Source of the DNA: Gautieria morchelliformis
Lineage: Eukaryota > Basidiomycota > Agaricomycetes > Gomphales > Gomphaceae
NCBI GenBank assembly: GCA_015179125.1
Contig: WHVA01000103.1
Location: forward strand, 62,001-126,000
DNA: 64,000 nt
Direction of reading: 5' to 3'
In this document: in pieces, positions 57,101-64,000 of the stretch
Layout: the number at the start of each line of letters is the position of its first letter
Position numbering within the stretch: position 1 is the stretch's first letter
Position numbers and translations under genes: made by a program
Notes under the pieces: generated by a model
What the model was told of the DNA's origin: nothing
Database searches by the model: none
The model's input: only the letters and a program-made list of their open reading frames with translations

Positions 57101-58375
57101 ACCCTTCTTCTTCTTTTTGCCTTTGGCTTTTTTCTTCTGACATGGTCCTTGATCTTCTTTAACACCTCCTTTAGCCCAGCAATTTTCGATAGAATGTCCA
57201 GGCTTTTTGCAGTTACTGCATGTATGCGTCTTCTGCACCTTCTCGTCCTTCTTAGTAGATGAACCAATAAACACTTGCTCTTCTTGTGGGAGTGTTTTCT
57301 TCTTGTCATACTGAGCCTTGAGTACCCTAATAATGTCATCAGGGACTAAGGGCCTCCCGCATTCTTCAAGCGAAGTGGTGAGGGAATTCATGACAGCCTC
57401 ATAGGATGGTAGAAGTGATGCAAGGATGATGTCCATGAATTATTTTTCAGAAACTCTAGCTCCCATCTCACGAGCATATAGGTCTTGGGCCTTGTCCAAA
57501 TGGCCTCTCAAGTCTCCATCCTCAGGACATCTCATACTGCAGAATTGTCTCTGCAGGCTGGTGAGGACCATCTTGGGCTGGTTGGTCATTTCATTGACCA
57601 GTGCATCCCAAGTCTCTTTTGCTGTCTTTTGTTTCTGTAGCATCAGAGCTAGTGACTCTGACACTGACACGATGATTTGGGTCTTGGCTTGTCCTTCTCT
57701 AGCAAGATATCTCTCCAGCTTCTGCTCAGCCTTATCCATCTGAGTTTCCTCAGCTTCTGTAAGAATATGGCCTGGGGGCATAACTGGAGGATCAGGAGGT
57801 CGAGTGACTCCCCCTTCTACATGCTTGAGTAGATTTTTGGACTCGAAATAGCTGATGAGAGTGGCTCGCCACAATGGCCAATTACTTCCATCTGTAGCAA
57901 GCTTCTCAACACCCAAAAGCTTCTGTGAAGTATCTCCGGGGCCCATAACCCTGTAGAGGACAGGAATTATAGGCAGTAGGTTGGACTTGATACTCAAAAG
58001 AATGGACTAGAAATCAATTCACTCTCTCAGTGAATTTGGTTGTCACTGTTAATATTATACACTACCTAGAAATCAATTCACTACGGGATTTCTGGGTCAA
58101 CAAATCGAAGGAAAATAAGACTAATTTACTTGCCTCTCTCAGTGAATTTAGTTGTCACTGAGAGAGGGGGGGAAATCTGCCTCACTGTGCATATACTACC
58201 ACCCGGCCCTTTAGCGCCCATGGCAGCGCGCGTCGAAATGATTACGTAAGGGTGCCGGTGGTGAAAAGAAGAAAAACAAATCGAAATAGAAGTACAATCT
58301 TTGATAGAAAAGGAAAAATGAATAGTGGAATTTATTTGGCTTGATTTTGGTGCAGGAGCATAAATGCACCCAACA
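54161..58375 (-). mobile_element. Ty1/Copia retrotransposon fossil (5' LTR, gag, most of pol)
   Basis: Minus-strand element. The 5' LTR is 58047-58375 (TGTTGGGTGC to ATTAACA on the minus strand, 329 bp). Gag occupies about 58.0-57.0 kb, with a zinc knuckle CSNCKKPGHSIENC, followed by a Copia-type protease (VILDTGTRSHM). The large pol frame (about 56.8-54.16 kb) carries the GAG-pre-integrase HHCC region (CDACIQAKIARKPLP), the integrase core (YVSFIDDYSRELVIYL, SDRGGEYTSSEFEQHL) and reverse transcriptase (NKWVYLWKRN, DETYSPVAQLFSLR, AVDDLTITAEN). It runs into the Gypsy chromovirus at the left in the same orientation. Gag/protease are interrupted, while pol is long and open, suggesting a fairly recent insertion. 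Broken overall. Confidence 0.88.
58047..58375 (-). repeat. 5' LTR of the Copia fossil
   Basis: 329 bp with TGTT...AACA ends. An imperfect duplicated motif (ctctctcagtgaattt.gtt) occurs just inside the element at 58022-58045 and within the LTR near 58135-58160. No partner LTR in the window. Confidence 0.7.
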
Positions 58376-58479
58376 TCCACATACCAATGAACTATCACCA
58401 AAAATCCTGACCTCTTCCAGATCATCACTCCTATTAAGGTTGATCCATTCAAAGCTGTCCTTCACTCACACTCAAAATG

Positions 58480-60556
58480 ACCGCTCATCGATTCCATGTG
58501 TAACAGCCTGAGGGAGGGAGTTTGGCCTTTTGCCTTTCCCGATGAGTCTGCAGCAGTCACTTTCGATTTCTCACAAAGAGATATCAGCAACCAGGCCTCG
58601 ATTTCCTGCGACAGCAGTGGGACATCGAGATAGAGGCTGGCCGCTACTCACCTTCTTTCGGAGCAGATCTCCTCCTGGGCATGTATAGCACCCCAGTTGG
58701 AGTAGTCCCAAAACCCCATTCTGACAAATTCCACCTCGTCAATGACTTGAGTGCAGGACCGCACGCTCCCAATTCTTGGATAGCCAGAGACGATGCCTCC
58801 ATTCATTTTGACAACCTCCAAGATTTGAGATCTATCCTGCGTGACTTCCACAAGCAATTCAACAAACCCCCTGCATGGCTCTTCAAAGACAACATCTCCG
58901 GCGTGTATCATCGCTGGCCTGTTCATCCACTGTGGCAAATAAAGAAATTGTCACAATAGATGGACAGCACCATGTTGACAGTTGTATGGAATTAGCCACT
59001 CCCAACACACTCAGCTATTTTGTCACTTTCATGTCGCACCATGTCAAACCTTCTTCCATCACCACCTACCTATCTGGTATTTGCAACTGTCTCCAACCTC
59101 ACTTCCCCAACACCCACACCACCTGTAATTCCCCCATCGTCCTGCACTCCCTAGCCAGTATGAAGAAGCATCGCAGCTTCTCTGCTCCACGCTAGAAGTG
59201 TGCCCTTTTGTCAAGATTGGTTTTTAGGCATTAATATTGTGTATTAGTGAACACAGCAAATGCCCGAATAACTTGTGCGAATAAGTATGCTGTTCAGCGA
59301 ATAGGTGAACCAATAAATGTTCACAAGATAAGAGGGTTGCCCAAACGGAGCTCGCCCTATCTACACTCGTAGCGAAATAGCCTCTGGCACTTGACGATGT
59401 AACGTACAAGGTGTCACGGAAGGGCTGTCTAAGTCATGACAATCCCTTCGCCGACAGCGCAGAATATAGTTCGAAGGCTAAGGTAACAAAGGTGAAGTAT
59501 GAGAACTCACCAGTGATGCCTAAGTCCTCTTCTGGTTAAAGATAGGAATCTCCAGGAGAAGGCTCAAGACAATGATCACAGCGAGGTCAAGTTTGCACAA
59601 GATGGACGACGTATGATAATTGAACTGAGGAATGTACATGTGAATGCAAACTACTTATATCGAATGCTCGTAAGGTATCAGTGAATAGGAAAGAGGCCAT
59701 CATGAGTCAGGGTTGGATAGGGGTGCGCAGTCATGATACAACATAGATGAAATAAACATACAATAGAGTGAGAGAAGAGGGAGAACATGAAACGATGGAG
59801 AGTGAAGGTGGCGAAGGCACCTATGTACAAAATCATGTCTTGGGGCCCGCATATACACCGCCCTGCACGGGTTCTTCATCTACTGGGTTGATCCCACACG
59901 ACCTACGGGTAGGACCTCCCGCGAACGCACCCTGCTCATATGAACACCAAAAGGGGGTTGGATTGAGAAGCTGATGGAGCTACTGACGAGCCATCATGCC
60001 GGGTAGGGATGTCGATCGTGATTTGATGGTGTGCCTGCTGGCGAAATGTGCGAGCAGCGAATAGCGGTTTGGAGAACGGGGCGAACAGCGAATAGAGTGA
60101 ACAAAGAGGAGGAGTGGTCGGAGGGTGAGGCAAACTCTGGCAAAGATGCTAGGGAGTGACGAGGGGGCACGTAGAGGCAGCGGGGTAAGGGAAATAGACA
60201 GGTCATGACACCTTTCTACTGACAACCTTTCCACGCTCCTTCACGCTCACCAATCGGCTCGCATGATGACCTTCTATTCTTAGCTATGCTGCTTACTGGT
60301 TTTTCTGCCCTCCTTCGCCTCGGAGAGATGACAATTTCCAACTTGCCACCCAAATGTTCATCTAAGAAAATCACCTCCCACCATATGCTTTCTCTCCAAC
60401 ATGACCAGTTCTCTTTTCAGCTCCCATACCATAAAGCTGATCATTTCTACCAGGGAAGTACAATCGTCGTCCTCGCCAAACCCTCCTCCCCGCTCAACCC
60501 CCTTGCCCTCATGCATCATTACTTATCCTCACGCAATGCCCTTTTTCCTTTCCACC
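58480..60556 (+). mobile_element. DIRS-like retroelement fossil (RT fragment and tyrosine recombinase), split by a solo LTR
   Basis: The left part holds a DIRS-type reverse transcriptase fragment (about 58.6-58.95 kb: GVVPKPHSDKFHLVNDLSAG, FDNLQDLRSILRDF, PAWLFKDNISG). It is followed by the N-terminal part of a tyrosine recombinase (NTLSYFVTFMSHHVKPSSIT, TYLSGICN). Beyond the solo LTR the recombinase resumes (about 60.22-60.55 kb: LLTGFSALLRLGEMT, FQLPYHKADHFYQGSTIVV). DIRS elements integrate with a tyrosine recombinase rather than a DDE integrase. Partial and broken; the order RT then recombinase matches the family. Confidence 0.75.
59209..60210 (+). repeat. Solo LTR, copy 3, with perfect 5-bp target duplication
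   Basis: 1002 bp, TGTCAAGATTGG to GGTCATGACA. It is flanked by CCTTT at 59204-59208 and CCTTT at 60211-60215. The duplication proves insertion into the DIRS-like fossil, followed by LTR-LTR recombination that removed the internal part. Confidence 0.9.
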
Positions 60557-61193
60557 TGTTACGACCGTTCATTTCCGACTTCCGACCCTCAGTTCTGCAA
60601 CACCTTCCGCCCCTCCGATATTTCCGACATTCCGCCCCTTGTACATTTCCCTTGTTCTTTCGACTCTATTACTCGGACCCACCGGACCCACCTCACCGTT
60701 CATCAAGATCATATGTCCGGCCCTCCTTGTGTTTCGTTGTCAGATATGTTTTCCCGACCCCTTGTTCTTTGCCATTGTTCTTCCTTACCCTGAACCCCCC
60801 TTGTAGTCCCATTGTTCCCAATTAGTTAGTTCCCACGCATTGTCTACTCGACTTCCGCTTCCCCTGGAATTTGCTTAGTACCATATCATTACCTGTTGTC
60901 TCAGCTCTTTGTATAAAAGCCTGTCATGTATGTCTCTTATTCTGCAATCAGATAATCGCCTTCGATACTTGATTTCCTTCGCTCCATCTCCTGTTCTTAG
61001 TACAGCGAGTCTAGCAAGATCTCAGTCTCTCTCCCCCTTCCGTCTTCCGCCTTCCGCCTCAGTTCTGACTCAATTTCCGACTTCCGACTCAGTTCCGAAA
61101 TACTTAGGACAATAGTTCATTGGGGGCGCAACCTATAATTTGAAGCTGCTGTCCTTTCCAGTTCCGACTTAGTGGAATTCTCGATACATAACA
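60557..61193 (+). repeat. 5' LTR of Gypsy fossil 3
   Basis: 637 bp bounded by TGTTA and TAACA. It is rich in repeated 'ttccgac' words, which also pervade the coding part of this family. The partner LTR is outside the window. Confidence 0.7.
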
Positions 61194-64000
61194 GTATTAT
61201 CTGATTCCCACCCGATAACTATCACTATGCCTCCTCGTACCACAGCTACTTCAGCTCGAGCAGGAGCTGTCGAAGCTCTCTCTTATTTTGGCAGTCTTAG
61301 ATCCACAGCACCAAGGCACGCGGAACCCTCTGGCAGCTCTCGTGCCAACAATGAGCTCTCCGATGCTATTCCGCAACGATTTGAAGAAGTTCCCGACGCT
61401 AATCCCGACGACAATCCCGACTATGACGGAAACTTGACGAGTAGCAGCGGCGAACAAACAGCAGCGTCATTCCGACGCCCAGCTCCACCACCACCACCTC
61501 CACCAGGACCACCTCCAGGCGGCCCTCATGGCGGCCCACCTGGCGGTCCCCCAGGCGGTCCTCCACCTCCAGTTCCACCTCAGATTCCCGCCAACCCAGT
61601 TCCGCCCGCGCCAGTTCCGGATCTTGCACAAGCCATCGCCATGCTAGCCGGACAACTTCAGTGCCCGGCCCAAGCACCACCACACCCCAAGACAAAGGCC
61701 CGCGAACCAGATCAGTTCAACGGTTCCGACCCCAAGAAGCTCCAGCCTTTTCTGGTCCAGCTTCAACTCAACTTCCGTGATCGTCCCGACGCCTTTCCCG
61801 ACGACGAACGAAAGGTCAATTACGCCCTTTCCTATCTCTGAGGCACGGCTCTTGACTACTTCGAACCCGCCCTCATGGATCCATTCGCTCTCGTCGACTG
61901 GGCCGACGATTACCACAACTTCGTTTCCGAACTCCGCAGCAACTTCGGACCATTTGACATGGAAGCCGATGCGGAAAATGAACTCGATAAGCTTCGTATG
62001 AAAGACACTCATAAGATAGCTAAATATATCGTCACATTCCAGCAGCTCGCTCCTCGAGTCCAATGGGGAGAAGCCACACTCCGACGCCAGTTTTACATGG
62101 GCTTGCCATCCCGGATCAAGGATGAAATTGCCCGCGTCGGAAAACCCGCCACCCTTACTGACCTTCGCAACCTTGCCCAATCCATCGATTCGCGCTACTG
62201 GGAAAGACATTCTGAGATCGCTCGCGAAACTTCCGCCCAGAGCAAGAATGACAAGTCTTCCGACAAGAAGTCCGACAAAGACAAGAAGAAGACTAATTCC
62301 GGAAACAACAACCCCGGAAACAACAACCCCGGAAACAACAACAACAGTTCCGGATCCAACTCCGGCAACCGGAACAACAACTCCACCCCTCGCAACAACC
62401 AGGCCTCTGGTTCCAACACCAACACCCGGAAGAGCACTCCGGACCTTTCCGACAAACTTGGGAAGGACGGAAAACTAACCCCTGTAGAACGCCAGCGTCG
62501 CATGGACAACAACGTTTGCCTTTTCTGCGGCAAAGGCGGTCACGTCGCTCGCGATTGCACCCGAGCTTCCGCTTCCGCTGCAAAGGCCAAAGGCCATGCA
62601 GCGAAGACGGAAGAGAAATCCGAAGCGGCTCCCGCTACGGATGCAAAAAAATACTCAGCAGTCCTCCGGCCTCCGCACGAGCTGAGGGCTGTGTTGACCC
62701 CATTCGTGCGACAAATGAGGTTAAACTCAACACATCCGCTCTTTCGTCCTCCGACTCCCTCTCTGTTCCGCTCACTTCCGACACAATTTCCGCACCCCGT
62801 TCACAGCACTGGTCGACTCCGGTTCGACTCATTGTTTCCTCGATTCCGACTTTGTTTTGAAACATAAACTTCCGACCCGCAACATTCCGACTATTCCGCT
62901 CCGCCTTTTCGACGGATCTTCCAACATGGCAATTTCTCAAGTCGTGGATCTGTCTATCCGTTTCGCTACTGGGGACAACCATGAAGTTACGTTTTACGTT
63001 ACTCCACTAGATGCTAGCTGTTCCGTTGTACTAGGACACAATTAGCTCACCCGATATAATCCGTTGATTAACTGGGCATTGGGTCAAATACAGTTCCGTA
63101 CCCCGGATCAACTTCCGTCTATTCCGACGTCGTCCGCAAAGATGGCTCAGGCCTCTTCTGCAACTCCGCTTGTGGATTCAGTTCCGCACTCCGGTCCCGC
63201 TTTAGCACCTCCGCCCCTTGAAGCTCCTCGAATTGCGCTCGTTTCCGCCACCACTTTCCACGTATTGCAACGGCAATAAGACACGACCGTTTTCCAGCTT
63301 CACCTTTCCGACTCGGCTTCAGTCAAGGCTCGTTCCGCCTCAACTTCCGCTCCGGTCGACATGAGCTCAGTTCCGGAAGAATATTGTGACTTCCCAGACA
63401 TGTTCAATAAGGCCAAAGCCGACAAACCTGCTGAACATCGACCTTATGATTTGAAGATAGATTTGGAAGAAGGAGCATCTCCGCCCCTTGGACCGATCTA
63501 CTCTCTTTCGCAAAGTGAACTCCAAACTCTCCGCGAGTTCGTCGATGAACATCTCAACATGGGCTTTATCCGCCCTTCGCTGTCTCCACACGGCGCTCCG
63601 GTCCTTTTCGTCAAGAAGAAGGATGGATCTCTCCGACTCTGCGTCGATTTCCACGGACTCAATGCCCTCACCAAGAAGGACAAATATCCGCTTCCGCGCA
63701 TTTCCGACCTACTCGACACTCCCCGCAGGGCGAATATCTACACCAAAATTGACCTCCGGCACGCTTATCACCTTGTCCACATCCGGGAAGGTGACGAGTG
63801 GAAAACCACTTTCTGCACCCGCTACGGTGCCTTTGAGTGGGTTGTCATGCCTTTCGGTCTAACCAATGCTCCCGCCGCTTTTCAGTGATTCATGAATGAC
63901 GTATTTTCCGACCTTCTCGACGTATGCGTCCTAGTCTACATTGACGACATCCTCATCTATTCCGACACACCGGAAAAATATTGGGAACATGTCCGCGAAG
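60557..64000 (+). mobile_element. Ty3/Gypsy retrotransposon fossil 3, running off the right edge
   Basis: 5' LTR 60557-61193 (TGTTACGACC to ACATAACA, 637 bp). Gag (about 61.2-62.6 kb) has a proline/glycine-rich segment, the conserved capsid-like block (REPDQFNGSDPKKLQPFLVQ, LRRQFYMGLPSRIKDEIARV), a Gly/Asn repeat region and a zinc knuckle CLFCGKGGHVARDC. A protease region follows (about 62.8-63.05 kb, with VTPLDASCSVVLGHN), then reverse transcriptase from 63.4 kb ([43 protein letters not shown]), which continues past the window. Broken, with a handful of interruptions in the visible part. Easily readable, so of moderate age. Confidence 0.88.

Noticed and set aside
59209-60210. A MITE or DNA transposon with TGTCA/TGACA terminal repeats
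   Set aside because: The ends also fit an LTR (TG...CA), the length of about 1 kb with a 5-bp duplication is typical of LTRs, and no longer terminal inverted repeat is present.

Overview
The window looks like nuclear DNA of a mushroom-forming basidiomycete (Agaricomycetes). Genes carry many short GT-AG introns of about 50-75 nt. There are expanded families of MYND zinc-finger and F-box proteins, a GH79 glycosidase, a fungal three-domain tRNA ligase, and LTR and DIRS-like retroelements. All assignments come from reading translations by eye; no database search was possible.

The left part (1-29.2 kb) is mainly genic. In order it holds a TMEM184/DUF300 membrane protein cut by the window edge (-), two tandem MYND paralogues A and B (-), the tRNA ligase TRL1 (+), a tandem duplication that made a second copy of the ligase 3' end, MYND gene C (+), a serine-rich unknown protein (+), a secreted GH79 glycosidase (-), MYND gene D (-), a decayed F-box gene (+), exocyst subunit EXO70 (-), an unknown five-exon gene (+) and the CCAAT-binding subunit HAP3/NF-YB (+). 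Two gaps of 2.3-2.6 kb in this part contain no gene I can support.

The middle (29.2-35.4 kb) is sparse. It has one small secreted cysteine-rich protein and a more complete F-box paralogue, which is flanked by two copies of a 160-bp repeat.

The right part (about 36.8 kb to the end) is a retroelement graveyard. It includes a Ty3/Gypsy fossil whose 5' LTR is interrupted by a solo LTR, an unassigned retroelement-like unit, a second Gypsy piece, a second solo LTR, a DIRS-type gag-like piece, a Gypsy chromovirus that abuts a Copia element head-to-tail, a DIRS pol fragment split by a third solo LTR with a clean 5-bp target duplication, and a third Gypsy running off the right end.

The host genes do not form one pathway. 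The most notable host features are the local duplication at TRL1 and MYND (a second open CPDase-only ligase fragment and a re-used MYND promoter) and the cluster of four MYND genes in 15 kb. The most notable element features are an antisense cysteine-rich, zinc-cluster-like ORF inside the chromovirus and an unassigned unit of about 2.25 kb with strong hairpins beside a polypurine tract.
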